Assembly: GCA_947628565.1 (NCBI GenBank)
Contig: CANRAH010000001.1
Span: forward strand, 124,001 to 188,000
Origin: an uncultured Bacilli bacterium
GTDB taxonomy: Bacteria; Bacillota_I; Bacilli_A; RF39; UBA660
Reading direction: 5' to 3'
Length of the DNA: 64,000 bases
Each line of letters starts with the position of its first letter. Position 1 is the stretch's first letter. Under the pieces are notes generated by a model. The model did no database searches and was not told the origin of the DNA. It was given only the letters and a program-made list of their open reading frames with translations. Below are positions 8,542 through 17,470 of this stretch, one piece after another. The position numbers and the translations under genes are program-made.

Positions 8542-10010
8542 TGTTTGATGATTCTAAATCAGTTTTCATAACACACCCATATTATGCTGTTAATAATCCA
8601 ACTAATAATTTAAGAATATATTTTAAAGCAAAAAATTCTAGTAAGTGGACTTATATTCAATGTAAGTCTAAAGATGAGTATAGAAGTAAAATAAAAGAAT
8701 ATATTACAGGTTCATTTGATTATGGTAGAAATGAAGAAAAGTCTTATACATCATCAAATGAATATATAAATAAAGATGGTGATAGTGATTTATTTGATTA
8801 TTTTATGGGTGGTAAAAAAACTGATGAAATAATGAAAGAAAATCAAATGAAAAGGGAAGAAATGGCAATGGTTAAAAATGGTAGTTATTTATTAGATAAA
8901 GATGTTAAAGCAATGAAAAAAAGATGGAGCAATTATATAGAAGATAGTAATATTCAATTAACAGTATTATCTTTTTATCAGAATTATATAGATAGTAATA
9001 TATCTATAAAAGAACTACAAAAGAAAATTGCTACTGATGTTATGCCAAAATTTTTATGTTATTGTGGATATGAAAATCCTAAAGAAAACTTAGAGTGGGT
9101 GGTAGCACTTCATTGTGATAGAAAAAATAATTATCATTTTCATATATCTTGGATAGAAAAAAACAAGTGTTATAAAAAATATAATAATACTTTGGATCAT
9201 AGAATTAAATTAAAAATTTCAGATGAAGAAAGGAATTTTTTAAAAAGGCAAGTTGCCCTAACTATTGAAAGAAGTAAATTATATACACCAGCACTTATAA
9301 AATTAAATGAAGATATGGAAAGTTTAAAATCATATTTTAATCCTAAAGACTGTAATTTTACACTAAAAAATTTAAAGGATATTGAATTTGAAGAAAAAAT
9401 AATTAAGTTAGGATATTTACTTAATCAAGTAAGAACGACTGATAATAAATATATAAAGTACAATTCATTACCTAAAAATGAAATAGGAAAGGAAATAAGA
9501 AAATTAACTCAAGATATAAAAAGGAATATATTTAAGAATGAGAAAGTAAAAAGTATAAAACAAGATATATATAAATCTATTGATAAAATTAATGATATTT
9601 TAATAGATATAGATAAAAGAAATAACATATCTAATGTAGGTTTTGAATCAGCTCTTGAAAACAAAATGATTAAAGATAAATTAGAAAAGTATGATAATTA
9701 TGTATTAAATTCTATAGTAAATCATGCTTTATATAATTATAAATATCAAGCAAAAAAAATAGATAAAAAAGATTTTAAAATAGAGGATTTAATTAATCAA
9801 ATTTGTTATGAAAGTTATAAGAAGGATTTTAAAAAGCATAAAATAGTTAAAGTTAGAAAATATAAATCAAAAATATTATCTAATTTTTTTGGTGGTAATA
9901 CCTATAAAGGTAAAGTTATTTATGCACTAGAAAGATTAGGATATGAACAAGATCAGGCTGCAAATAAATTTTATGAAATGTTTGAAGAAGAAAATAATTA
10001 TGAAAAATAA
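8541..10010 (+). CDS. Relaxase (MobL/MOBP-like, HxH type)
   Basis: 489 residues. The metal-binding relaxase motif appears as His191 in WVVALHCDRKN and His199/His201 in YHFHISW, which matches the H-x7-HxH pattern of MOBP/MOBQ-type relaxases. Such enzymes nick oriT with a tyrosine and lead the strand through the channel. The catalytic Tyr is not certain by eye; the Tyr-rich N-terminus holds candidates such as HPYYAV. The C-terminal half is Lys-rich and helical. It follows two ribbon-helix-helix genes with a one-base overlap and ends at a strong terminator. Confidence 0.75.
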   Translation: MFDDSKSVFITHPYYAVNNPTNNLRIYFKAKNSSKWTYIQCKSKDEYRSKIKEYITGSFDYGRNEEKSYTSSNEYINKDGDSDLFDYFMGGKKTDEIMKENQMKREEMAMVKNGSYLLDKDVKAMKKRWSNYIEDSNIQLTVLSFYQNYIDSNISIKELQKKIATDVMPKFLCYCGYENPKENLEWVVALHCDRKNNYHFHISWIEKNKCYKKYNNTLDHRIKLKISDEERNFLKRQVALTIERSKLYTPALIKLNEDMESLKSYFNPKDCNFTLKNLKDIEFEEKIIKLGYLLNQVRTTDNKYIKYNSLPKNEIGKEIRKLTQDIKRNIFKNEKVKSIKQDIYKSIDKINDILIDIDKRNNISNVGFESALENKMIKDKLEKYDNYVLNSIVNHALYNYKYQAKKIDKKDFKIEDLINQICYESYKKDFKKHKIVKVRKYKSKILSNFFGGNTYKGKVIYALERLGYEQDQAANKFYEMFEEENNYEK

Positions 10011-10037
10011 AAAGTATGATGTTGATGTCATACTTTT
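10010..10037. terminator. Bidirectional terminator between relaxase and the minus-strand gene
   Basis: AAAAGTATGA (10010-10019) pairs with TCATACTTTT (10028-10037). The stem is flanked by A and T tracts, so it can stop transcription from both convergent genes. Confidence 0.75.
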
Positions 10038-10057
10038 AAAAGGTAGGTATTACAAAT

Positions 10058-10546
10058 TTATATGTTATTATTTTGACTTAAGAAACTATAAACAGTAGCA
10101 AGTCTTAATATTATCCACATAATAGTTTTTTGTATATCTTTTATATTTATTATGCTTTTAATCCAATATTCTTTTATGTATTCTAATTTTACGGGAAGAT
10201 TTAATTCTCTATCATTAGTGTTTACTAGTTTATCCATTAAATCTTCTGCAATATCATCACCTTCAGCTATTATATAGTCATTATTATCCAAAACGAAGAA
10301 GTCAGTTATGTTATCTACTTGTTTTGAAATTTTAGAATATTCTTTTCTAGTATATACTGGCTTTAATAGTTCTAAATACATATTTAATAGTTTTTCTAAT
10401 ATTGCATCAGAATCTTTAGGTGATAAATCTTTTATATTTGAAAGTAAACTACATAATTTGTAGTCTGTTTCAATTTTTTTGATGTTTTCAATTTTTGATT
10501 CAATGTTTTTTGAAATATCTTTTACATAGTTATCAATATTATCCAT
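10058..10546 (-). CDS. Hypothetical protein, the only minus-strand gene of the element here
   Basis: 162 residues, largely helical and charged, with a more hydrophobic C-terminal segment (about 135-158) that could be an amphipathic or membrane helix. No family recognised. A Shine-Dalgarno (AAGGAG on the minus strand, about 10557-10562) precedes it. It is divergent from the XRE regulator at 10680, an arrangement typical of a regulated maintenance or immunity gene. Confidence 0.6.
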   Translation of the reverse strand: MDNIDNYVKDISKNIESKIENIKKIETDYKLCSLLSNIKDLSPKDSDAILEKLLNMYLELLKPVYTRKEYSKISKQVDNITDFFVLDNNDYIIAEGDDIAEDLMDKLVNTNDRELNLPVKLEYIKEYWIKSIINIKDIQKTIMWIILRLATVYSFLSQNNNI

Positions 10547-10638
10547 TTTTTACATCTCCTTTAAACCTACCTTAGTACAAATTCTTAGCACTTAATTCAT
10601 TTTAACTTTTTCATAGTTGGTATGGTTATGAAGAAATA

Positions 10639-10662
10639 AACTTATTATAATAATGATAAGTT
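10639..10662. promoter_or_regulatory. Inverted repeat overlapping a -10-like box (candidate operator)
   Basis: AACTTAT (10639-10645) and ATAAGTT (10656-10662) form a 7-bp inverted repeat around TATAATAAT, 18 bases before the XRE gene. This is the layout expected for an autoregulated repressor. Binding is inferred. Confidence 0.5.
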
Positions 10663-10679
10663 AAAGTGAAAAGAGTGTG

Positions 10680-10952
10680 ATGATTATTAACAGTTATTCA
10701 AATAAAGTTCGTAAGATACTATCAAATAATATTACTCGTTTTAGATTAAATAATAAATGGTCTCAAGAAGATTTTGCAGATAAACTTGGGGCTAAATCGA
10801 CTTATATTTCAGGTATAGAAAATTGTAAAAGAAATATAAGATTAGATTATATTAGTAGAATAGCTGAAACATTAGGTGTTCCAATTCACGAACTTTTTAT
10901 TGAAAGTGAAACAGTTGCAAATCATCGTATCACAAGACGCAAGAATAAATAA
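10680..10952 (+). CDS. XRE/Cro-C1-family repressor-like regulator
   Basis: About 91 residues, almost entirely one helix-turn-helix domain: NNKWSQEDFADKLGAKSTYISGIENCKRNIRLDYISRIAETL is a canonical XRE fold, followed by a basic tail. GTG 10677 lies directly before ATG 10680 and either could start it. Single-domain XRE proteins often keep ICE transfer and excision genes silent. The divergent gene and upstream inverted repeat support that role. Confidence 0.8.
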   Translation: MIINSYSNKVRKILSNNITRFRLNNKWSQEDFADKLGAKSTYISGIENCKRNIRLDYISRIAETLGVPIHELFIESETVANHRITRRKNK

Positions 10953-11105
10953 ATTATTCTTTTTTTGTACCATTTTTATTATATCATGTATCAGTATTTT
11001 TTAGTTTATTGTTTAATACTCATAATAGGGTATTTCATACATTATAAAAACAGAAAGCCGCATATCTATAAGCGATTTTTTTAAAAATAAAAAGGGGGAT
11101 TTAAG

Positions 11106-11426
11106 ATGCAAATTAAAGATTGGAATATAGAAGAATTAACTGGTTATAAACCTATAACAACATTTTATCGTGATTTTAGTATTGCTGATTTATTTGGCAA
11201 AGATGCAATAAATGATACTTATAATAGAGCATTTAAAGAATGGAAAGATGATTATAAATTTTTAACAGAATTAGTTATGGTTTTAAATTGGAAAATTTTT
11301 GAACATTTTAATACAAACAAGGATTATGCTAAACTTTATAACAAATTATGGGAAGAAACCGATAAGTATGCAGAAAATAATTTGAATGGAGAAGAGGCAC
11401 ATTATTTTTATAGAACAACTGATTAA
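11106..11426 (+). CDS. Conserved ICE hypothetical protein
   Basis: 106 residues beginning QIKDWNIEELTGYKP, with an aromatic-rich middle (LVMVLNWKIFEHF) and an end at YRTTD. From memory this matches a conserved hypothetical protein found in Tn1549-type conjugative transposons of gut Firmicutes; its function is unknown. AAAAAGGGGGAT (11089-11100) precedes it, and it opens a new transcription unit after a 150-base gap. Confidence 0.6.
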   Translation: MQIKDWNIEELTGYKPITTFYRDFSIADLFGKDAINDTYNRAFKEWKDDYKFLTELVMVLNWKIFEHFNTNKDYAKLYNKLWEETDKYAENNLNGEEAHYFYRTTD

Positions 11427-11441
11427 AAGGAGGGTGAAAAT

Positions 11442-12347
11442 ATGAAAAAATTAAAAGATAAATTGGTTGATTATATTTATAAAGTATTTACAGAATATGA
11501 TAAAAGTGAAGGTAACACTAATATAGATAATAAAGAACTATTAAAAAATATAATAGAATATGTATCAAATGATGATGTTGAATCTATATTAGATTGGTGT
11601 CGAGATGAGTTCGACAAATTAAGAACAAATTATAATGTTGATAGTTTAGATGAAATGGAGGAACAAGTAAAAGAGGAGCATCCATGTTATGAGGATTTAA
11701 ATAATCTTTGGAATGTTTTAAATGAATATAAGGATGGGGAAAAATCAATAAAATATTTTATCGATTTACTTAATGAATATAGTAAAAAAAATAATATAGA
11801 TGAGGAGGAAAAAGATATGGAAGAAAAAAGAGAAGTAGAAATAATAAATATATATGGTACAGAAGATGATATAAGATGTCAAGCATTGTTAAAGATAAAT
11901 AATGAAGAGGTAGCAAGTGTTATTGCTAGTTATGATGAAAGTGATTTAAGATATTCTATTGGCGATAGTGAGTCAGAGATGGATGAAGAATTTGTAAAGA
12001 ATGCATTTACTTTTCTTATAACAGGTGATTTTGATACATATTTATCTTTACCAAGAATAAGTGAATGTTCTAAACTTTTACAAGAAATTTTTGATGGTGT
12101 TAGTTATTCAGAATCTTCAATGTTTCATATAACTAAGGATGAATGGGAAAAAATTTATTCAGATAAATTTAATGAAAGTGATATTCAAATGCTAAAAGAT
12201 GAGATTGAAAAATTTAACTTAAAAGATAGTATTGAATTAGATAATTCTGAATATAAAATTGTAGGATATAGCAGATTAGAAACTGAGTTTAATGATGATA
12301 GGTATCTTAATATTGATAATAGTTATGAACCTGAAATGGAAGTGTAA
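11442..12347 (+). CDS. Two-part acidic hypothetical protein with a possible internal start
   Basis: 301 residues in two apparent halves: a helical acidic part (1-125) and a mixed alpha/beta part (126-301). The join is a very acidic run (DEEEKDMEE). That run contains GAGGAGG (11802-11808) eight bases before an in-frame ATG at 11817, so a shorter 176-residue product could be made from the same gene. No family recognised. The protein ends EMEV, like several others in the element. Confidence 0.6.
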   Translation: MKKLKDKLVDYIYKVFTEYDKSEGNTNIDNKELLKNIIEYVSNDDVESILDWCRDEFDKLRTNYNVDSLDEMEEQVKEEHPCYEDLNNLWNVLNEYKDGEKSIKYFIDLLNEYSKKNNIDEEEKDMEEKREVEIINIYGTEDDIRCQALLKINNEEVASVIASYDESDLRYSIGDSESEMDEEFVKNAFTFLITGDFDTYLSLPRISECSKLLQEIFDGVSYSESSMFHITKDEWEKIYSDKFNESDIQMLKDEIEKFNLKDSIELDNSEYKIVGYSRLETEFNDDRYLNIDNSYEPEMEV

Positions 12348-12349
12348 TA

Positions 12350-13390
12350 ATGCTTGGTTTACCAACAAAATATACAATTTATATTAATAGTGTTGATAAA
12401 GATAATAGTGTAATGATTACCGATGATTTTGATGATAGTGATGCAAAATATATTTTTGATAATTACGATTGTGATAAAGCAATAGTAACAGAAAATAATG
12501 TGTTCGTTAAAGAAATTACTAGGAGAGAATTTGAAATTAAAGAAATAGATAAAATATGTGATACTATCGATAAAAAATTTAAAAGTTGTGAATTAAGAAA
12601 TTATGCTAGTTTGGAATGTATTTGTAAAAATAATAATATGAATATTGATGATTACTTGTATAATCAAGGATATAATAATTATCTTGAATATAAAGATGAT
12701 TTAAGATTTTTAGCAAGAAAAGAATTACCAATAAATGAAATATTAAATATTATTCCTAGAACAATAAAAGAACTTATAGATTATTCTGTTGATGATATGG
12801 AAAAGGAAAGTAAGTTAAATAATTCAATGTGTTATTCGCAGGATGACTTAGTATATGCTGATAATGAAGTATGTTACTATGATTGTCATGATGGTGATTA
12901 TATATTTATAGATACTCAAGAAATTATGGGATTAAAAGAAAAAACAGATCATTCCTATTTAAAAGAACAAGTCTTATATGTTAATAGTTTATCAGAGAAT
13001 CTTTTACAAGTTGATAATAACAAAAGTCTATATAATGATATTAGTATTAAGTATAATTTATATGATTGTATAAAGGAAAATTGTTATATAGATGAAGAAT
13101 TTAAAAAAAATATAGAAGGTATACAAGAAATTAAAAATTATAAAGTTTTGTCTAATTGTGTTGATTATCAAATATTAAAAGAAAATCTTTCAAAGAAGAA
13201 ATTAGAGCAACTAGAAAAAGGTCTTGAAAGCTATGAATATTATCAAAGTATGTATTATAATGATGGCGACATTATTGGAGAATATCAAAGTAAATATGGT
13301 AATGTAGATTTAATAGATTGGTATGAAGGTTTGTTGGATACAGATGAATTGATAAAAACACTAAATTGTGATATTGAAAATGAAATATAG
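12350..13390 (+). CDS. Acidic hypothetical protein
   Basis: 346 residues, rich in Asp, Asn, Tyr and Glu. The N-terminus (TKYTIYINSV) looks beta-stranded, and a Cys/Tyr/Asp-rich patch (NEVCYYDCHDGDYIF) lies near residues 178-192. No family recognised. The gene starts 2 bases after the previous stop, so co-translation is likely. Charge and length are compatible with a DNA-mimic antirestriction protein, but no ArdA signature is visible. Confidence 0.55.
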   Translation: MLGLPTKYTIYINSVDKDNSVMITDDFDDSDAKYIFDNYDCDKAIVTENNVFVKEITRREFEIKEIDKICDTIDKKFKSCELRNYASLECICKNNNMNIDDYLYNQGYNNYLEYKDDLRFLARKELPINEILNIIPRTIKELIDYSVDDMEKESKLNNSMCYSQDDLVYADNEVCYYDCHDGDYIFIDTQEIMGLKEKTDHSYLKEQVLYVNSLSENLLQVDNNKSLYNDISIKYNLYDCIKENCYIDEEFKKNIEGIQEIKNYKVLSNCVDYQILKENLSKKKLEQLEKGLESYEYYQSMYYNDGDIIGEYQSKYGNVDLIDWYEGLLDTDELIKTLNCDIENEI

Positions 13391-13485
13391 ATATTTATAC
13401 AGATTAAATTGGTAAAAATGTAATGACTTTTTATTTTATATATGGTATATTAATAAAGGATTATACATAAAGGTAGGTTTATATT

Positions 13486-13863
13486 ATGAATGATAAAAGA
13501 GAAATAATAGATAAAATAATTTTGGAAATAACTGATAAATCATTAAATTATTATTTAAGCAATGTGGATGAAAAACAAAGTAGTGGTTCTATTGAAGATT
13601 GGAAGAATGGATGTCGTGTTAATTTTACTAGTTATGATGGTTATAATAAATCTCCAATAAGATATTCAGATTTTGAAAATTTATATTCCAATATTAAAAA
13701 TGATTTAAACAATCCAAATATAACAGAACAAGTTTTAGATAAGATTATTAATTATTTGGAAAAAGAAAAACAATATGATGACTATTTTGATTTGGATAAT
13801 GAAAATTATTCGATAAATGAAATTATTGAATTATTATCTAAAGATGAAAATTATAATTTATAA
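13486..13863 (+). CDS. Small acidic hypothetical protein
   Basis: 125 residues, Asn/Asp/Glu-rich, no recognised family. A GGTAGG site precedes ATG 13486. A hairpin after the stop closes the unit. Its upstream gap of about 95 bases carries TATATGGTAT, a possible weak promoter. Confidence 0.5.
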   Translation: MNDKREIIDKIILEITDKSLNYYLSNVDEKQSSGSIEDWKNGCRVNFTSYDGYNKSPIRYSDFENLYSNIKNDLNNPNITEQVLDKIINYLEKEKQYDDYFDLDNENYSINEIIELLSKDENYNL

Positions 13864-13888
13864 GTTATACATATTAATTAATATTGTT

Positions 13889-13909
13889 AGGCTATTTAGT
13901 GGCCTTTTT
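13889..13909 (+). terminator. Weak terminator-like hairpin
   Basis: AGGC (13889-13892) can pair with GCCT (13902-13905), followed by a T run. The stem is only 4 bp, so efficiency is uncertain. Confidence 0.4.
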
Positions 13910-13932
13910 ATATATTTTTTTTATAAAAATGG

Positions 13933-13938
13933 TATAAT
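13933..13938 (+). promoter_or_regulatory. -10 box before the lipoprotein gene
   Basis: A perfect TATAAT lies 40 bases before the lipoprotein start, after the preceding terminator-like hairpin. No convincing -35 is visible in the surrounding T tract. Confidence 0.45.
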
Positions 13939-13977
13939 GTTTAGTGAAACAAAAAGTAATTTATAGGAGGTAAGCAG

Positions 13978-14448
13978 ATGAAAAAAGTTTTACTTTGTTT
14001 ATTAGGTGTGTTATGCCTACTTGGTATTACAGGTTGTAATAATAAATTAGAATCAACAAATTTATCAAATATATATTTAGACAATATGACTATTGGAACA
14101 AAAATTTCAAGTGAAGATTTATCAAATTATACAAATACTGATAGATATTCTGGTAATTATAAATATAAATTTGAAGAAATAATTGTTGATACAAATGATG
14201 ATAATGAAATAAATTATCTTTTTGCTAGGTTTGATGAAAATTATATTGATATAAAGATAAATAAAACCCAAGTTAAAACGACAGATGATTTAAAAGAAGT
14301 TTTAGGCAATAATTATCAAGATGAAAATTACGATAAAGAGCAACAATTAAAAGAGTACATTTATAAAGACAATGAAAAAAATATAAAAGCAGAATTTATA
14401 TATTCTAGTAATGATAATATTTTGAAATGGATTATTTTAAGCAAGTAA
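13978..14448 (+). CDS. Small lipoprotein
   Basis: 156 residues. The N-terminus KKVLLCLLGVLCLLGITGC is a lipoprotein signal with the lipobox ITGC, so the mature protein would be lipid-anchored on Cys20. The mature part is acidic and unrecognised. It has its own TATAAT and a TAGGAGG Shine-Dalgarno. Surface lipoproteins on conjugative elements sometimes act in exclusion or mating-pair effects; that is speculation here. Confidence 0.75.
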   Translation: MKKVLLCLLGVLCLLGITGCNNKLESTNLSNIYLDNMTIGTKISSEDLSNYTNTDRYSGNYKYKFEEIIVDTNDDNEINYLFARFDENYIDIKINKTQVKTTDDLKEVLGNNYQDENYDKEQQLKEYIYKDNEKNIKAEFIYSSNDNILKWIILSK

Positions 14449-14464
14449 AAATTACAATTTGTAT
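14449..14464. repeat. Direct repeat copy 1, AAATTACAATTTGTAT (palindromic core)
   Basis: An exact 16-base copy recurs at 15285-15300. The core TACAATTTGTA is an odd-length palindrome, which suits a dimeric DNA-binding protein. The two copies flank the HTH-membrane gene that may bind them. Related sequences (CAATTTGT near 14481, TAATTTGTA near 15354) lie nearby. Confidence 0.55.
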
Positions 14465-14557
14465 GAGTAAAATAAATAGCAATTTGTTAAACTCCACACC
14501 CTGTTTGGTTACTTTTAAATGATTAAATATTATAATTGTATGTGAAAGGAGCAAATT

Positions 14558-15286
14558 ATGAGTCAAGAAAAAATAGGAAAGTTTATTGCAAAATGTCGTA
14601 AAGAAAAAAATATGACACAACAAGAACTTGCTTTAAAACTTGATGTTACTGATCGTGCTATTTCTAATTGGGAAAATGGTAGAAGATTACCTGATTATTC
14701 TATCATTGAAAAATTATGTAACGAACTTGATATTACAATAAACGAACTATTTGCTTGTGAAAAAATTAGTAATAAAGATTATAAAGAAAAGTCTGATAAG
14801 AATGTTGTTAATATTTTGAAAAATAATGAATTATACAGCAAGAAAAAACAAAGATTACATTTATTAGATTTTTATGTTTCTATTATACTAATATTATTCT
14901 TGCTTATATATTCATTTTATAAGGGTATAAAAGAATTAGAATATACATTTATAATTGCATTATTTATTTTAATAATAAATGAGGTTATAGTTCGTAAATT
15001 ATTAGGAGGTAAACAAATTATGAGTAATGAAGAAACAATAGGAAAAATAATTAAAGTTAAAAAATTATGGTGGTTAAAAATCAATAAAAAACCTATTAGA
15101 ACTACATCTTTAGATGGTGCTATATTTCCATCATCATTACAAGTCCAATATAGTGTCAATGATAATGAATATGTTGGAAAGAAAATAGTTGCTTGGGATG
15201 ATAGTTTTACACAAGTAGGACAAGATGTTATTGTTTCGTATAAAGAAGATAAACCACAAAAAATATTAAGTTTAAGAAGAAAATAA
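14558..15286 (+). CDS. XRE-family regulator with two membrane helices
   Basis: 242 residues. Residues 1-68 form a clear XRE helix-turn-helix (MTQQELALKLDVTDRAISNWENGRRLPDYSIIEKL). Two hydrophobic segments follow at about 104-122 and 130-146, then a soluble C-terminal domain of about 90 residues with a beta-rich DUF3592-like look. AAAGGAG precedes ATG 14558. Such membrane-bound HTH proteins are common in Firmicutes, and their signals are mostly unknown. It is flanked by exact 16-base repeats that could be its operators, and it lies upstream of the polymerase gene. Confidence 0.75.
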   Translation: MSQEKIGKFIAKCRKEKNMTQQELALKLDVTDRAISNWENGRRLPDYSIIEKLCNELDITINELFACEKISNKDYKEKSDKNVVNILKNNELYSKKKQRLHLLDFYVSIILILFLLIYSFYKGIKELEYTFIIALFILIINEVIVRKLLGGKQIMSNEETIGKIIKVKKLWWLKINKKPIRTTSLDGAIFPSSLQVQYSVNDNEYVGKKIVAWDDSFTQVGQDVIVSYKEDKPQKILSLRRK

Positions 15287-15300
15287 ATTACAATTTGTAT
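15285..15300. repeat. Direct repeat copy 2, AAATTACAATTTGTAT
   Basis: Identical to 14449-14464 and again placed at the 3' end of a gene. It lies between the HTH-membrane gene and the Y-family polymerase gene, so it could be an operator for the polymerase unit. Confidence 0.55.
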
Positions 15301-15453
15301 AGCAAACAATATATATAGTTTGTTTTTTTGATATAATATTTAAAGAGAAAATAGTAATTTGTAGTATAATATAAGTTATTATTTGAGTGTGAAAAAAATT
15401 TGGTGTTTTGTTTTTTTCATAATGTAATTATTTACGAAGGGTGATGAGATATT

Positions 15454-16953
15454 ATGGAAAGAATTTATGCTTGTATAGATTTAAAAAGTTTTTATGCATC
15501 TGTAGAATGTGTTGAAAGAAAGCTTAATCCATTAACAACATATTTAGTAGTTGCAGATGAAACAAGGACTGAAAAGACAGTTTGTTTGGCTGTTACACCT
15601 TCACTAAAACAATATGGACTGTCAGGAAGATCAAGATTGTATGAAGTTGTTCAAAAGGTAAAGGAGATTAATAGACAAAGAAGATATAAAATAAAAAAAG
15701 ATTTTATTGATAAATCATATGATGACATTGAAATAAAAAAGAATCCAATGTTAGAAATTGATTATATAGTTGCTCCACCTAGAATGAGATATTATATGAA
15801 ATATAGTAATAATGTATATAATGTATATTTAAAATATTTAGCACCAGAAGATATTTATGTATATTCAATAGATGAAGTTTTTATGGATATTACTAATTAT
15901 TTAAATATGTATAAAATGAAACCAAAAGAACTTGTTACTAAAATAATTCAAGAAGTTTATAGGACAACTGGAATAACTGCGACAGGTGGTATTGGAACAA
16001 ATATGTATTTGGCAAAAATTGCTATGGATATAGTTGCAAAACATGTTCAAGCAGATGAACAAGGTGTAAGAATTGCTGAATTAGATGAGATGACTTATAG
16101 AAAGAAATTATGGGAACATAGACCTTTAACAGATTTTTGGAGAGTAGGAAAAGGTATTGCAAAAAAATTAGAAGAATATGGAATGTACACAATGGGAGAT
16201 GTTGCATTATGTTCTATTCAAGATGAAAATAAACTTTTTAAGTTGTTTGGGGTAAATGCAGAATTATTAATCGATCATTCTTGGGGTTGGGAACCTGTAA
16301 CTATAAAAGATGTCATAAAATATAAACCAACCACGAATAGTTTATCATCTGGGCAAGTTTTACACGAGCCATATGATTATAAAAAAACAAAACTAATTGT
16401 TAAGGAAATGACAGAGTTACTTACTTTAGATATGGTAGATAAACATTTTGTAACAGATCAAATTGTATTGACAATAGGATATGATACTTCTAACTTAGAA
16501 AATCCAAAAATTGCTAGTAAATACTCTGGAGAAATAAAAAAAGATTTTTACGGAAGAGAAGTCCCAAAATCAGCTCACGGAACAATTAGATTAGATCATC
16601 AAACTTCTTCTACTAAATTAATTATGGATTCAGTATTGAAACTTTATGATGAAATTATTAATCCACTACTATTAACAAGAAGAATAAATATTGCTGTATG
16701 TAATTTAATAAACGAAGATACATCAAAAAGAAAAATGATATACAAACAATTTGATATTTTTTCAGATATAGAAGAAGAATCAAATACTAAAGAAAAAGAA
16801 CTTGAAGATGAAAAAAATGAAAGAAAAGTTCAAAAAACTATATTAGATATAAAAAACAAATATGGTAAAAATGCGATTTTAAAAGGAATGAATCTTGAAG
16901 AGGGAGCAACAACAATCGATAGGAATAGACAAGTAGGTGGACATAAAGAATGA
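15454..16953 (+). CDS. Y-family DNA polymerase (UmuC/YqjW-like translesion polymerase)
   Basis: 499 residues. The N-terminus CIDLKSFYASVECVERKLNP has the first catalytic Asp and the steric-gate Phe/Tyr pair. YSIDEVFMDIT near residues 137-147 supplies the second acidic pair. A palm, fingers and little-finger layout with HhH-like motifs (WRVGKGIAKKLEEYG) follows. The charged C-terminus (440-499) is an extension. These enzymes copy past DNA damage at the cost of mutation. The gene overlaps a YolD-like gene by 4 bases, the pairing seen for YqjW/YqjX and UvrX on Bacillus chromosomes and phages. Confidence 0.9.
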   Translation: MERIYACIDLKSFYASVECVERKLNPLTTYLVVADETRTEKTVCLAVTPSLKQYGLSGRSRLYEVVQKVKEINRQRRYKIKKDFIDKSYDDIEIKKNPMLEIDYIVAPPRMRYYMKYSNNVYNVYLKYLAPEDIYVYSIDEVFMDITNYLNMYKMKPKELVTKIIQEVYRTTGITATGGIGTNMYLAKIAMDIVAKHVQADEQGVRIAELDEMTYRKKLWEHRPLTDFWRVGKGIAKKLEEYGMYTMGDVALCSIQDENKLFKLFGVNAELLIDHSWGWEPVTIKDVIKYKPTTNSLSSGQVLHEPYDYKKTKLIVKEMTELLTLDMVDKHFVTDQIVLTIGYDTSNLENPKIASKYSGEIKKDFYGREVPKSAHGTIRLDHQTSSTKLIMDSVLKLYDEIINPLLLTRRINIAVCNLINEDTSKRKMIYKQFDIFSDIEEESNTKEKELEDEKNERKVQKTILDIKNKYGKNAILKGMNLEEGATTIDRNRQVGGHKE

Positions 16954-17369
16954 GTAAGTATGATAATATAATTAATCTTCCACATTTCGAATTAAAGAAT
17001 CATAAAAGAATGACTATGGAATCGCGTGCTGCGCAATTTTCACCTTTTGCTGCTTTAACAGGTTATTCTGAATCAGTAAAAGAAACATCAAGAGTAACAA
17101 AAGAAAAGATTATTTTATCAGAAGATATGAAGTCAAAATTAAATATGAAATTACAGATGATAGAAGAACATATAAAAGAACTACCAGAGATAAATGTTTT
17201 ATATTTCGTTAAAGATAAGAAAAAAACTGGTGGGGAATATAAAGAATATAATGGAAAAGTAAGAAGAATAGATATAGTTGAAAAGAAAATACTTTTTGTC
17301 GATAAAACGGTAATACCAATATATGATATTTTAAATATTAAAGCAGATTTTATCAAGGAAGAGATATAA
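16950..17369 (+). CDS. YolD-like protein, partner of the Y-family polymerase
   Basis: 139 residues with the YolD-family N-terminus (DNIINLPHFELKNHKRMTMESRAAQFSPFAALTGY). YolD-like proteins are small and lie beside Y-family polymerases; they are proposed to play a UmuD-like role. It overlaps the polymerase stop by 4 bases (ATGA), so synthesis is coupled. A terminator follows. It ends in EEI. Confidence 0.82.
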   Translation: MSKYDNIINLPHFELKNHKRMTMESRAAQFSPFAALTGYSESVKETSRVTKEKIILSEDMKSKLNMKLQMIEEHIKELPEINVLYFVKDKKKTGGEYKEYNGKVRRIDIVEKKILFVDKTVIPIYDILNIKADFIKEEI

Positions 17370-17412
17370 AACAAATTATAAAAAAATATTATAAATATTT
17401 ACAAATATAAGT

Positions 17413-17439
17413 AAGATTATCATAATGATGATCTTTTTT
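17413..17439 (+). terminator. Terminator after the polymerase/YolD pair
   Basis: AAGATTATCAT and ATGATGATCTT form a stem with one bulge around AATG, followed by six Ts. Confidence 0.6.
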
Positions 17440-17470
17440 ATTTAAATAATTATATGATAGGAGGTGTCTT

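Noticed and set aside
15300-15453. SOS (LexA) box before the ICE polymerase
   Set aside because: No sequence close to the Bacillus CGAAC-N4-GTTCG consensus is present.
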